Shown: piece by piece, positions 44,041 through 55,800 of the stretch | Layout of the letters: the number at the start of each line of letters is the position of its first letter | Position numbering within the stretch: position 1 is the stretch's first letter | NCBI GenBank assembly: GCA_958510825.1 | Contig: OY294048.1 | Coordinates: forward strand, 19,857,589-19,921,588 | Source of the DNA: Brachypterus glaber | Taxonomy: Eukaryota > Arthropoda > Insecta > Coleoptera > Kateretidae | Length of the DNA stretch: 64,000 nucleotides | Reading direction: 5' to 3' | Program-made: the position numbers and the translations under genes | The notes under the pieces: model-generated | What the model saw: the letters and a program-made list of their open reading frames with translations, nothing else | What the model was told of the DNA's origin: nothing | Databases searched by the model: none

Positions 44041-44699
44041 AGTAATCCCCCACAAAAAAGTGATAGGGAAACTTTTTTAAAAAGTATAATTTTCAAAAAA
44101 TTTTCGTTTTTCGCAAAAAGAAAATTAAAAAAAAAATGATTTTTTTTAAAATAATTTTCAAATTTTTTCGTTTTTCATAAAAAAACAAAAATAAAAAAAA
44201 AATTATATCACAAAAAATATATAGGCCAATCAAAACCTTGCATTTTTAGTTTCTTGACCAATCAGATCAAAATGAATCTGATATTCATAAATTTTAGTTT
44301 TTATTTTTTTTGACACTGTTCTACCACATGAAAAAAATTAAATTTTTGATATGTTTTAGATCGAATACGAATACATAACATAAAAAAAATGGCGGGTGTG
44401 TTCGGCCAAAAATGGGACTTTTCGGCCCTTCAAAAAATACAAGTGATTTTTTTTATAGGTTAGAATAGTCGCAAATTGACAATATTTTTTATGTAGACTA
44501 TCCCTATAGTCCTTATTATGTGTTCCAAATTTGAAGTCAATCGGATCAGCAGGACCGGAGAAAAAAATGATTCATGTCGAACTAAAAAAAATTAATTCTG
44601 ACCCCCCTGGGGGTCGTTGGGGGCTGAAAATCTGGGAACTAACTGACCTCTATGAGAGCTAACTTTTGCACAAATACTTAGCTCAAATCGGGCTGGGGC

Positions 44700-46160
44700 A
44701 CTTTTTACCTGCTTACCCTGCTAAGCTCTTTGGGCACAAACACAATAAAATAAATAATAATAATAATATAAAAAATAGCAAGAAACACTTTTTCTGATTT
44801 TAAAAAAATGCTATTTTCAGGCAGTTAACGTAAAATGTATAACTTAACCTAATAATAATAAACCCTTATAATTTATTATAATTTTTTTACTTATTTTTTC
44901 AACAAATTTATGTTTTAATCTTAAGCTTACACTTTTATCTTCTCAACCAAGTGTATAATTGGAGCACTGAAATTTATGGTTGATGGACACTCCATGATAT
45001 AAAACACCTTAATATAATAGGTCTCTAAAGAGTATAAATAAAATAAAATAAATAAAAATATAACGTTACTTAATTCTGCTTAATATGAAACTCGTATTAC
45101 AAGTTTAAAAAAAAGCAAGAAAATTTACAGACCAACATTTAAGACTTCCCTTTCTAATCTCAATAAACAAAAACAATATTTTTTGTAAGAAATTAATAGA
45201 TATAAACCTACAAAATTTAAATCAATTTTTAAAAACTCCTTAAAAAAGGCAAAAACTTAGATATTTTTATTAAAAAAACATGGTTTTTTAGAAAAAACAA
45301 CGTTTCAAAATTAGTATCTTGAAACCCGATTTTTGAACTGACATTTGCACTTTATTTGTTTTAATAGTAAAACGACTTTAGCATTATCAATTAATACAGT
45401 TTATAAAAAGTCTAAAAAACGATAGAGACAACTATTTGGAGCAATTTCACTTTTGAGGGTTTTGGCCATGAATTTAGAAAATTCCACCTGTGTGCATTGC
45501 AACTGTTATGCAATATTTCCACGTTGTGTATTTTAACTTAAATTTAAAATTTAAACAAACAGTTTAACTGATATAAAAATAATTTATAAATCAAAAATAT
45601 TAAACATATGACTTGATCTTATCTTGAATTCGGGGAAATAATTGAGAGGAGTCGGGCGGAAATTTGGCTGAACAGTAGTAATTAGTTAGATAAAAGATTC
45701 ATTTAAGTCAGTTAGGTGCATTTTTTTTTGTTGGTGAAATAGTATATTTCTAACCTAGGCGTAGCCTAGGCCAAATTAGCATCTCGATAGTTGGAAATGT
45801 CATTTTCTTATGTGGTTAGAACAGAATTTTGCAGATTTCTAACGTCACTGTAAATTTCAACTAAATAATAATTTAAATAAGTGGCTCGTGTTATTTTCTA
45901 TTAAGTCTCGGTATGAACCATAAATTATATAAATAAATATTATTTATTATTGTTTTTTGTAGAAATAAACAGAAAAGTTAGGTTATTTTATTCGCAAACC
46001 ACAGCTGTTTACAGACAAGGCGAATGTTTCGCCAACTATGAGGTATAACGAAAAGCCAAAAAACAGGTTAGATTTGAATTCATATCTAACCTAGGTTAAA
46101 AAAGAAAAGCTTTTTTAACTTTTAAAGAAACAGACAAAAATGATACATTTTGCAACAAAT
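44700..46160 (+). repeat. Segmental duplication, copy A
   Basis: From GGGCACAAACACAATAAAAT through AAGAAACACTTTTTCTGATT, CAAGAAAATTTACAGACCAA, GAGCAATTTCACTTTTGAGG, to TGGAAATGTCATTTTCTTAT and AAAGAAACAGACAAAAATGA, it matches 47380-50600. Copy A lacks the Penelope-like insertion and thus shows the pre-insertion arrangement. Non-coding. Confidence 0.75.
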
Positions 46161-46599
46161 AATGTGTATAATGGAATGCGTCGCATTACATATCTTCACG
46201 GCTGGCAGCGGCTTGTTTCTTTATAAAATTACCTTCTACTAGAAGAGAAAAAGTGATTATTGCTTTAGATGCAGAGAATTAATTTCTCGGATTCAAAACA
46301 TGATAGTTCTAAAGCTAGTAGTAAAAAATATATTTGTATACTACTTTTACTAATTAACTTTAATTTAACTTGGCTCTCGAATATTTTCATAAAACAAAAA
46401 TAGAGGAAATTCAAGATTACTAGAATGATATTAACAAAGGCTAGTCTGCAAAGACAATAAAGGCAAGTTAAATAATGAGATTCGTATTTTACGTTCATTT
46501 ATATAAGAGTTATGAAAGAAAGAACTGTAAATATAATTTAAAAATTTTTACTCAACCGTTGCACACAGGCGGAATTTTGTAAATTCATGGCCAAAACCC

Positions 46600-46930
46600 C
46601 TAAGAAACTCTAATTTATACCAAACTTGGTATTCAGGGGTTTTGGGGGCTGCTGAATACGAATTTAACATTTAAATTAATTTTTACAAAATGGCGGATCC
46701 AATATGGCTGCCGACTATGTCGAAAATTGCATATTTTTACTAAAATCCAGTATAGAGGTTTTTGTGGTCGCTGATTACAAATGTAATATTTAGTTTAATT
46801 TTTACAAATTGGCGGATCAAACATGGCTGACACGTACGTCAAAATTTGCAGTTTTCACTAAAAATTCATTCTACGAGGGTTTTTGATGTCCCTGATTAAG
46901 AACCAGCATTAAATATTATTTTTAAAACTC
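46600..46930 (+). repeat. ~130-bp minisatellite with TGGCGGATC core
   Basis: Two and a half units contain ATTTTTACAAAATGGCGGATC, CAATATGGCTGCC or CAAACATGGCTGACA, and AGGTTTTTGTGGTCGCTGAT-type blocks. A single related AATGGCGGATCCAAGATGGC lies near 10264. 46931-47379 has no recognised feature. Confidence 0.6.
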
Positions 46931-48510
46931 TGCCCATTCCATTTGACCGTCACATAGCGTAGGAAATCAATTAAAAAAAAATAAAAACAAATATACTTAT
47001 TGTGCCATAAAGTTTTAACCAAAATATATATTATAAAATAAATTAATTTTTTACATCTAGAGGTATCTCAAAATTTTTTTTGGGTTTCTTGAGAAACCCC
47101 TGCGATCTGAGTTTCTCTTGTGATGCTTTCACAATTTTATTTTCTGATTATATTATTAAGTATCTATAAAACCCAACATCTTATTATATTTCAATGCCTT
47201 AGTGATTAATAAAAGTATAATAATTTTTTACGTGACAATTTTGATTAAAGCACTCAAAAACCTTAGTAGTTCAGTTTAAAACAAATTAACTAAAAAGGTT
47301 ATTTTACACTTTGGCTGCCGATGACTCAACTGTGTATTACGGCCTCTTGCTAGAACCTTTGAGTTACGGTGCCTTTGCCCAAATTTGGGCACAAACACTT
47401 AATAAAATAAATAATAATAATATAAAAAATAGTAAGAAACACTTTTTTCTGATTTTTTAAAAAGGCTATTGGCTTTTTATGAAGGTTTCAAGATTTTTAC
47501 ACGCAGTCAACGTGTTAAAATAAAATTTATAACGTAACTTAATAATAGGATAACCCCTTATAATTTATTATATTTTTTTTTTTCGCAACAAATTTATGTT
47601 TTAATCTTAAGCCAACACTGTTATCTTCTCAACCAAGTGTTGCTTAATTCTGCTTAATGTGAAACTTTTTGCCAAGTCGTATTGCATGTTTTAAAAAAAG
47701 CAAGAAAATTTACGGGCCAACATTTATGACTTCCCTTTCTAATCTCAATAAACAAAAACAATATTTTTTGTGAGAAATTAATAGATACCTACAAAATAGA
47801 TACCTACAAAATTTGCAGTTTATTTGTTTTATTATAAAAACGACTTTAGCATCATCAATTAGTACAGTTTATAGAAAGGCTAAAAAACGATAAAGACAAC
47901 TATTTGGAGCAATTTCGCTTTCGAGGGTTTTGGCCATGAATTTAGAAAATTTCGCATGTGTGCGTTACAACGGTTATGCAATATTTCCATGTTGTGTATT
48001 TTAACTTCAATTTAAAATTTAAATAGTTCATGTGATATAAAAATAATTTATAATCAAAAAAATGTACATATTACTTGATCTTGTCTTGAATTCGGGGAAA
48101 TAATTGAGACATGAGAAATAGATGGCACACATCTATTTATAGTCTTGGGAACAAAAACTATTTCCTTAAAAAAATACAAAAGTTTTTAAAATTGGTAGAG
48201 ATGTAGTTTCTCCCTGACGAACGTACTAAAGTCCCCAACAATTGCTCGCATCGCTATCTTGATTTTAAGTTACACTTTTGGAGTTTATTCCAAATAAACT
48301 TTTAAACGGTTATAAAATTTGCTAAAAAATAATTAAATAAAACTTATTTTAGATTTTAAGCTTTCACGGCCATTAAGATATAAAGAACTTTCACTTTCGG
48401 GTTTAGACCGTGTTAATGGATTTTCACTTTCCGACGTTTCGTCTCTTACTACTAGAGACATCTTCAGGGATTAATCTGAAACTAAGTTTCGAATCAACTT
48501 GTGTCACTAT

Positions 48511-49530
48511 TTATGACGAGTTGTGGTTATTCACCCGTGACGAGGTTTTTCCTATCAAAGACTTCCATATTGCAGGTAAGTGGTAACCAGTGTCCCGATT
48601 GATATTGTTAGGATGCTTGATGATTTCTATCGATTCCCGTATCTTCCTTGGCATTTTTCTGTTTTCTGTTAATATTTGTTTTGTTTCAGACAAATTGATT
48701 TTATGACCTGTTTCATGTACATGTTCGGCTACTGCCGATAAGGAAATTTGTTTCTTTCTTATATTGCGCTCATGCTCTTGAAGTCTTGTAGAAATTTTTC
48801 TCTTAGTTTCACCTATGTAAACCGTACCACAGGAGCAGGGTATTTTATATACGCCTTCTGAACTCAGGGGTATTTTGTCTTTTGTTGAAGTCAAACATTG
48901 ACCTAATTTTTGGTTGGACAGAAATATAGGCTTAATATTTGACTTCTTCAAAAGTTTACCTATTTTATCCGTGATACCGCTTACATAGGGAAGTATAACT
49001 TGTGTCTGTCTGTCATTGTCACTATTGTCCTGTTGTTTGGGTCTGGGATTTCTGTATTTGTATATGGTCTTATTAATGTCTTTTTTGGTATAACCGTTCA
49101 TGGTCAAGGCTTTGGTTAGTTTAAGGAGTTCTGTGTCTAGGGAATTCTTGTCTGAAATCATGAAAGCCCTATGAACAAGTGAATTAACTACCGAGCGTTT
49201 TTGAGAGGGATGGTGATGTGAAAATGCGTTTAGGTATCTGTCAGTGTGGGTTTTCTTCCTGTATACCGAGTGTCCTATTGAGCCATTTTCCGTTTTGTAA
49301 ACCAAAACGTCCAAAAAGGGAAGTGATCCGTTGTTCTCAATTTCCATCGTAAACCGTATGGATTTATGTTGGGAATTGAGGTGATTTAGAAAACCTTGAA
49401 GGCTTTCCATGCCCTGGGGCCAAATAGCATAGACATCGTCTACGTATCTGCGCCAAATTTTAGGTTTTAATGGAAATGACTCAATAGCTTTTTTCTCGAA
49501 GTATTCCATGAAAGCATTGGCCGCAGACAA
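48511..49530 (-). CDS. Penelope-like polyprotein, RT tail plus GIY-YIG endonuclease
   Basis: A 339-codon open frame. Residues about 20-40 have KPKIWRRYVDDVYAIWPQGM, the YVDD catalytic box of the Penelope RT palm; NGSLPFLDVLVYKTENGSI follows near 65-85, then KKTHTDRYLNAFSHHHPSQK. At about 228-250 SSEGVYKIPCSCGTVYIGET is the GIY-YIG nuclease start (VYKI...VYIG), with ISTRLQEHERNIRKK and VAEHVHETGHKI supplying the arginine and downstream motifs. The N-terminal half of the RT is missing at the inverted-repeat junction, so no active polymerase is encoded, though the endonuclease part looks complete. The start is the first ATG (SAANAFMEYFE). Confidence 0.9.
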   Translation of the reverse strand: MSAANAFMEYFEKKAIESFPLKPKIWRRYVDDVYAIWPQGMESLQGFLNHLNSQHKSIRFTMEIENNGSLPFLDVLVYKTENGSIGHSVYRKKTHTDRYLNAFSHHHPSQKRSVVNSLVHRAFMISDKNSLDTELLKLTKALTMNGYTKKDINKTIYKYRNPRPKQQDNSDNDRQTQVILPYVSGITDKIGKLLKKSNIKPIFLSNQKLGQCLTSTKDKIPLSSEGVYKIPCSCGTVYIGETKRKISTRLQEHERNIRKKQISLSAVAEHVHETGHKINLSETKQILTENRKMPRKIRESIEIIKHPNNINRDTGYHLPAIWKSLIGKTSSRVNNHNSS

Positions 49531-49533
49531 AAG

Positions 49534-49908
49534 ACAAAAGACAAAATACCCCTGAGTTCAGAAGGCGTATATAAAATACCCTGCTCCTGTGGTACGGTTT
49601 ACATAGGTGAAACTAAGAGAAAAATTTCTACAAGACTTCAAGAGCATGAGCGCAATATAAGAAAGAAACAAATTTCCTTATCGGCAGTAGCCGAACATGT
49701 ACATGAAACAGGTCATAAAATAAATTTGTCTGAAACAAAACAAATATTAACAGAAAACAGAAAAATGCCAAGGAAGATACGGGAATCGATAGAAATCATC
49801 AAGCATCCTAACAATATCAATCGGGACACTGGTTACCACTTACCTGCAATATGGAAGTCTTTGATAGGAAAAACCTCGTCACGGGTGAATAACCACAACT
49901 CGTCATAA
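49534..49908 (+). pseudogene. Inverted duplicate of the GIY-YIG C-terminus
   Basis: It reads in frame from KIPLSSEGVYKIPCSCGTVY to the same stop as the minus-strand copy, without upstream RT. The translation I can compare is identical to the other copy over its last 60 residues, so the two arms were copied recently or are kept alike by conversion. Confidence 0.85.
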
Positions 49909-49944
49909 ATAGTGACACAAGTTGATTCGAAACTTAGTTTCAGA

Positions 49945-49992
49945 TTAATCCCTGAAGATGTCTCTAGTAGTAAGAGACGAAACGTCGGAAAG
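49945..49992 (+). ncRNA. Hammerhead-ribozyme-like motif in Penelope arm
   Basis: CTGAAGATGTCTC, then a nine-base loop, then GAGACGAAAC recalls the conserved CUGANGA...stem II...GAAAC core of hammerhead ribozymes, which are known in Penelope-like elements. GTCTC/GAGAC gives a 5-bp stem II, but one extra T lies between the core A and the stem. Stems I and III and the cleavage site are not clear to me. A mirror copy lies at 48428-48476 in the other arm. Confidence 0.35.
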
Positions 49993-50149
49993 TGAAAATC
50001 CATTAACACGGTCTAAACCCGAAAGTGAAAGTTCTTTATAAATAAAACTTTTTTATCGTATTCCACTACACCAATCCTTCCATAGTTAGATAAAACATTC
50101 ATTTGAGTCAGTAAGGTGCATTTTTTTTTGTTACGGAAGTGAAATAGTA

Positions 50150-50277
50150 TATTTCTAACCTAATAAGAAAATGAAACATTTCCAGCTCGAGAGATGCTAT
50201 TTGGCCGAGGCGTAGCATAGGCCAAATTAGCATCTCGAGAGTTGGAAATGTCATTTTCTTATGTGGTTAGAACATAA
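50150..50277. mobile_element. ~128-bp palindromic MITE
   Basis: TTCTAACCTAATAAGAAAAT with GATGCTATTTGGCC pairs with GGCCAAATTAGCATCTCGAG and ATTTTCTTATGTGGTTAGAA. In duplication copy A (about 45750-45830) most of the left arm is deleted, leaving only TTTCTAACCT next to the loop. Confidence 0.7.
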
Positions 50278-50819
50278 TTTTATTCACAAGCATAAATAAA
50301 TAACACATTACCTCGTAAAATTCCCCATCTAAATGATCTTCTACAGAAATTTTGCAGATTTCTAACGTCACTGTAAATTTCAACTAAATAATAATTTAAA
50401 TAAGTGGCTCGTTGTTATTTTCTATTAAGTCTCGGTATCAACCATAAATTATATAAATAAATATTATTTCTTATTGTTTTTTAGAAATAATCAAAAAAAG
50501 GTTAGATTTGAATTCATATCTAACCTAGGTTAAAAAAGAAAAGCTTCTTTAACTTTTAAAGAAACAGACAGAAATGATACATTTTGCAACTTTTTATAAT
50601 GCATATAAAGAACCTTTTTCTGTATGCTTGTAATTAAAAACTTTTTTGGTAGTCGGCAAGTTTTTGGCGAGTAAGAAATTTTCTAGAGATCCGATTTAAT
50701 TTCTGCCAGGGGTAAAGATTTTTTTTTTCGGAGTAGGCAAATTTCAGCCCAGTCGGAAAATTTTCAGAGAGGTGTTGACCTTTTGTTTTTTGAAGCCATC
50801 AGATTTTTCATAGACAAAT

Positions 50820-51016
50820 ATATTCCTTATGCATACTACCTCCTATGGTCCACCGGCTTATAGTGACTTCGGAACCACTGTTTGTAAGGCACATATACAA
50901 TTTATGCCAAAAAATCCTTGCATTAATAAAAAATTGTCTTAAACCGCGGAGACTGAAACCCACGCTTTAGCCAGACGAGTTAAGTACTTAACGCCTTAAC
51001 CGCTGCAGTCAAACTA
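50820..51016 (-). mobile_element. Probable tRNA-derived SINE, family D
   Basis: On the minus strand GCAGCGGTTAAGGCGTTAAG (box A-like) and GCGTGGGTTTCAGTCTCCGC (box B-like, one base off) form a tRNA-like head at 51016-50948. A body follows through TTGTATATGTGCCTTACAAA and CCGAAGTCACTATAAGCCGG. A single copy here, so the 3' limit near 50820 is approximate. Confidence 0.55.
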
Positions 51017-51190
51017 TTTATTAAATATTCTTTATTTTTTTTTTTTCAGGTAAGTTATGCATCCGGTATAAAGTCACAGGATAACTAAAATGAAGTACAT
51101 TTGATATTGCACACATTTTGCGCACTAAATAGGTAAGTAATGCTTACCTTGCAGCATACTCACAAATATGTTTTTGATATTTATTTATAA

Positions 51191-51831
51191 CACTGCTCTA
51201 CACTCAAAAATTTGCCGACACCACTTTAGTTGCGTCTGGCTATGTTTGATGCACTGATTTCGGAACCTTCCGTTTTTCTCGATCAGCTCGTTTTTTTGAG
51301 ATAGCGCATATTGTTTTTTTTTACTTATTGTTTGTAGTAAAAAAATAATTAAGGTCTAACTATTTGTTTTGCCCTGGATTGGTTCTCTAATAATGAGGCT
51401 CTAAGCCAAAAAAATATATGTGTTAGTATTGCATATAAAAATTAGTCGTATATTTATTAGTTACTTTATTATTTCTAGTATTTATATAAAAACTTTAATA
51501 AAATATATCGAAAAAATGGGAAAAAATCTCATTTTTTGAATTTACAAGCCTATAATAAATAAACGAATAAAGATATTTTAAATCTTCTTTTTGTGGTTTA
51601 GTTCCGTTAATAGAGAACCAATCCACCGTAAAAATATTTATTATTTATAAAGTCTAATTACAATTAGAGCTTATTTTTTTACTACAACTATAAGCAAAAA
51701 AATCACTGTATAGCGCACAGCGAGCTGGTCGAGAAAAAAGGTACCGAAATCAGCGCATCAAATATAGGTAGTAAGACGAAACTAAAAGGTACACGGCAAA
51801 TAAAAAAAATCTGTTTTTTTGTAGAGCAGTG
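51191..51831. mobile_element. Foldback element with CACTGCTCTAC ends
   Basis: CACTGCTCTAC at 51191 and GTAGAGCAGTG at 51821-51831 are perfect inverted ends, with TA directly to the right. The arms continue with TTTGCCG, TGATGCACTGATTTCGGAAC, TTTTTCTCGATCAGCTCG and ATTGGTTCTCTAATAATGAG on the left and their counterparts on the right. A copy of the right terminus recurs at 52360-52440 through the 602-bp tandem duplication. Confidence 0.75.
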
Positions 51832-52898
51832 TAATTATAATTACTACTGATGATAAACTGGCAAGTTAATTAATTAATTAGTTACTGTAAATAAGTGGTT
51901 AATAAAGGTTAATTAGTGTTGCTTGGGATACCCTATATACAAAATCTATAGATATATAGATATTTATTTTCAAATATTTTCAAATATATACATATACATA
52001 CTTAACAATACATAGACTGCCACTGAAGTCCTTTAAAAAACTTGTTTGTGGCAATGTAAAATTTTACTTAACCCCTTCAAAGGGGTTGAAAAATTAAAAA
52101 TTCAAAATATTTAAAAACATTTTTTTGTAATATGATACATAAAAAATACGTAAAGGGGTATCATCCTTGGATTTGATAAAAATCCACCCCCACAAAGAGC
52201 CACAAAGAGGGTTAAACTACCCCCAAGCACCGAAAAAATTAGTAAATCATAAAGTATCATAAGAAAAATCGAGTTAAAAGTCAGTTATGTTTAATAAAAT
52301 GAGAAAGTTTAGAGTATAAAATTAAATTCAAGTACTCATAGTTAACCCTTTGTTTAAGGGGATGTTTAGGTAGTAAGACGCAACTAAAAGATACACGGCA
52401 AATAAAAAAAATCTTTTTTTGTAGAGCAGTGCAATTATAATTACTACAGGTGATAAACTGGCAAGTTAATTAATTAATTAGTTAATAAGTGGTTAATAAA
52501 GTGTTGCTTGGGATACCCTATATACAAAATCTATAGATATAGATATACAGATATTTATTTTTAAATATATACATATACATAGTTTACATACATAGACTGT
52601 CACTGAAGTCCTTTAAAAAACTTGTTGGTGGCAATGTACAATTTTACTTAACCTCTTCAAAGGGGTTGAAAAATAAAAAATTCAAAATATTTAAAAAACA
52701 CATTTTTCTGTAATATGAAACATAAAAAACACGTAAAGGAGTATCACCCTTGGATTTGATAAAATGTCCACCCCCAAAAAGAGGGTTAAACTACCCCCAA
52801 GCACCAAAAAAGTAATAAATCATAAAGTATCTCAAGACAAATCGAGTTAAAGGGATCCAGCTAGTTATGTTTAATAAAATTAGAAAGTTTAGACTATA
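51766..52898 (+). repeat. Two-copy ~602-bp tandem duplication
   Basis: Unit 1 (51766-52367) starts at TAGGTAGTAAGACGAAAC in the foldback right arm and ends GGGGATGTT. Unit 2 starts TAGGTAGTAAGACGCAAC at 52368, is interrupted at 52898 by the 6.1-kb element and resumes at 58991-59042 with TAAAATTAAATTCAAGTACT. Both contain TTGCTTGGGATACCCTATAT, TCACTGAAGTCCTTTAAAAA and TAACCCTCTTTNNGGG-type blocks. Confidence 0.8.
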
Positions 52899-55800
52899 CA
52901 CAGATGAAAATCCTGCTGTGTAAATGGATATTTTTTGTGTGTAAAAGTAAGCGTGTAAAAATTTAACACGTTTCCGTGTTAATTTTACACAGGACGTTTA
53001 CACGGTAGCCAATTTCATCAGATTCTACACAAAAATGTGTAAATAAACTGAAAAATGTGTAAATGTATTCATAAATGTGTAAATATACTTAGAAATGTGT
53101 AAATATACTCATTATTGTGTAAATTCACAATTACACGGACATTCGGTAAAGTCGTAGCCGAGGGTAGGGAGAAAGAATTTGTGCGCGCGCCGTGTTGATG
53201 TTCTGACCCAGTTTTAGACCCAACGTGGTGAAGCCGTGTTGGTGTACCGAAATGGATTTTATAAATATAAAATTAAAATATAAAGATTGCAAATGGGTAA
53301 AAATACCGACAAGTATGAAGTATGAAGAAATTGGTAAGTTCCTAATCCCTATAAAATCCATTGATGACCGCGAATTATTTATTTATAAATTTTAATCTAG
53401 TTAAAGTTCACGTTTGTCCGAGGATACAGGTGTTCGGAAGTTACAACGTATTAAATAAATTTATATGGTTTGTTTTTCATAGGGCAAAAATATTATTTTC
53501 TTATGATTTTGCATGATTCTGCAATAAAAATGCCGGATCATGGCGTCTGTTCAGCATATTTACACAGCGACTGTGTAAATAATACACAATGACTGTGTTA
53601 ATTTTACCGAAAACTGTGTAAATCTTACCGATGACTTTGTAAATTTTATAGAAAACTGTGTAAAATTGCCAAAAATGTCATATATTTAACAGTAAAATTA
53701 ATCCATTCCTATGGATCCTGTCCACCATTTTGATGGTACAGAGCGATCTTGATAATACGGACCGCGGTGACCCGGATTAGTAAATAATTCGGATTACTGA
53801 AGCGAGACAGTCTTTGTATTGAAAAGTGAAACATTTAACACAAAACAACTAGAAAATAGTACATAAACAAAAAATTATTTAAAACAGAAGCATACTTATT
53901 AAATTTTATACACTCAGGTGCAAAATAAACGGACCAGTTGCTTGGGATACCCTATATACAAAATTTATAGTTATAGATATACAGATATTTATTTTCAAAT
54001 ATATACATATACATAGTTTACATACATAGACTGTCACTGAAGTCCTTTAAAAAACTTGTTGGTGGCAATGTACAATTTTACTTAACCTCTTCAAAGGGGT
54101 TGAAAAATAAAAAATTCAAAATATTTAAAAAACACATTTTTCTGTAATATGAAACATAAAAAACACGTAAAGGAGTATCACCCTTGGATTTGATAAAATG
54201 TCCACCCCCAAAAAGAGGGTTAAACTACCCCCAAGCACCAAAAAAGTAATAAATCATAAAGTATCTCAAGACAAATCGAGTTAAAGGGATCCAGCTAGTT
54301 ATGTTTAATAAAATTAGAAAGTTTAGACTATACACAGATGAAAATCCTGCTGTGTAAATGGATATTTTTTGTGTGTAAAAGTAAGCGTGTAAAAATTTAA
54401 CACGTTTCCGTGTTAATTTTACACTTGACGTTTACACGGTAGCCAATTTCATCAGATTCTACACAAAAATGTGTAAATAAACTGAAAAATGTGTAAATGT
54501 ATTCATAAATGTGTAAATATACTTAGAAATGTGTAAATATACTCATTATTGTGTAAATATACTCACAATTACACGGACATTCGGTAAAGTCGTAGCCGAG
54601 GGTAGGGAGAAAGAATTTGTGCGCGCGCCGTGTTGATGTTCTGAACCAGTTTTAGACCCAACGTGGTGGAGGCGTGTTGGTGTACCGAAATGGATTTTAT
54701 AAATATAAAATTAAAATATAAAGATTGCAAATGGGTAAAAATACCGACAAGTATGAAGTATGAAGAAATTGGTAAGTTCCTAATCCCTATAAAATCCATT
54801 GATGACCGCGAATTATTTATTTATAAATTTTAATCTAGTTAAAGTTCACGTTTGTCCGAGGATACAGGTGTTCGGAAGTTACAACGTATTAAATAAATTT
54901 ATATGGTTTGTTTTTCATAGGGCAAAAATATTATTTTCTTATGATTTTGCATGATTCTGCAATAAAAATGCCGGATCATGGCGTCTGTTCAGCATATTTA
55001 CACAGCGACTGTGTAAATAATACACAATGACTGTGTTAATTTTACCGAAAACTGTGTAAATCTTACCGATGACTTTGTAAATTTTATAGAAAACTGTGTA
55101 AAATTGCCAAAAATGTCATATATTTAACAGTAAAATTAATCCATTCCTATGGATCCTGTCCACCATTTTGATGGTACAGAGCGATCTTGATAATACGGAC
55201 CGCGGTGACCCGGATTAGTAAATAATTCGGATTACTGAAGCGAGACAGTCTTTGTATTGAAAAGTGAAACATTTAACACAAAACAACTAGAAAATAGTAC
55301 ATAAACAAAAAATTATTTAAAACAGAAGCATACTTATTAAATTTTATACACTCAGGTGCAAAATAAACGGACCAGTTGCTTGGGATACCCTATATACAAA
55401 ATTTATAGTTATAGATATACAGATATTTATTTTCAAATATATACATATACATAGTTTACATACATAGACTGTCACTGAAGTCCTTTAAAAAACTTGTTGG
55501 TGGCAATGTACAATTTTACTTAACCTCTTCAAAGGGGTTGAAAAATAAAAAATTCAAAATATTTAAAAAACACATTTTTCTGTAATATGAAACATAAAAA
55601 ACACGTAAAGGAGTATCACCCTTGGATTTGATAAAATGTCCACCCCCAAAAAGAGGGTTAAACTACCCCCAAGCACCAAAAAAGTAATAAATCATAAAGT
55701 ATCTCAAGACAAATCGAGTTAAAGGGATCCAGCTAGTTATGTTTAATAAAATTAGAAAGTTTAGACTATACACAGATGAAAATCCTGCTGTGTAAATGGA

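Larger units (their letters stand above)
48380..50042 (-). mobile_element. Penelope-like element in inverted-repeat arrangement
   Basis: A minus-strand copy (coding part 49530-48511) meets, tail to head, a plus-strand duplicate of its own 3' part (about 49534-50042). The ~505-bp arms 48380-48890 and 49534-50042 are nearly identical, including AGTGAAAATCCATTAACACG at the outer edges. Penelope-like elements often insert with partial tandem or inverted extra copies, so this may be the natural arrangement. At about 49531 the junction shows a threefold GACAAAA run. Confidence 0.85.
47380..50600 (+). repeat. Segmental duplication, copy B (with insertion)
   Basis: It matches copy A up to GAATTCGGGGAAATAATTGAGA at about 48107 and again from AGTTAGATAAAACATTCATT at about 50085. 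The intervening 2 kb replaces about 40 bp of copy A and contains the Penelope-like element plus about 270 bp of other DNA. Confidence 0.75.
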
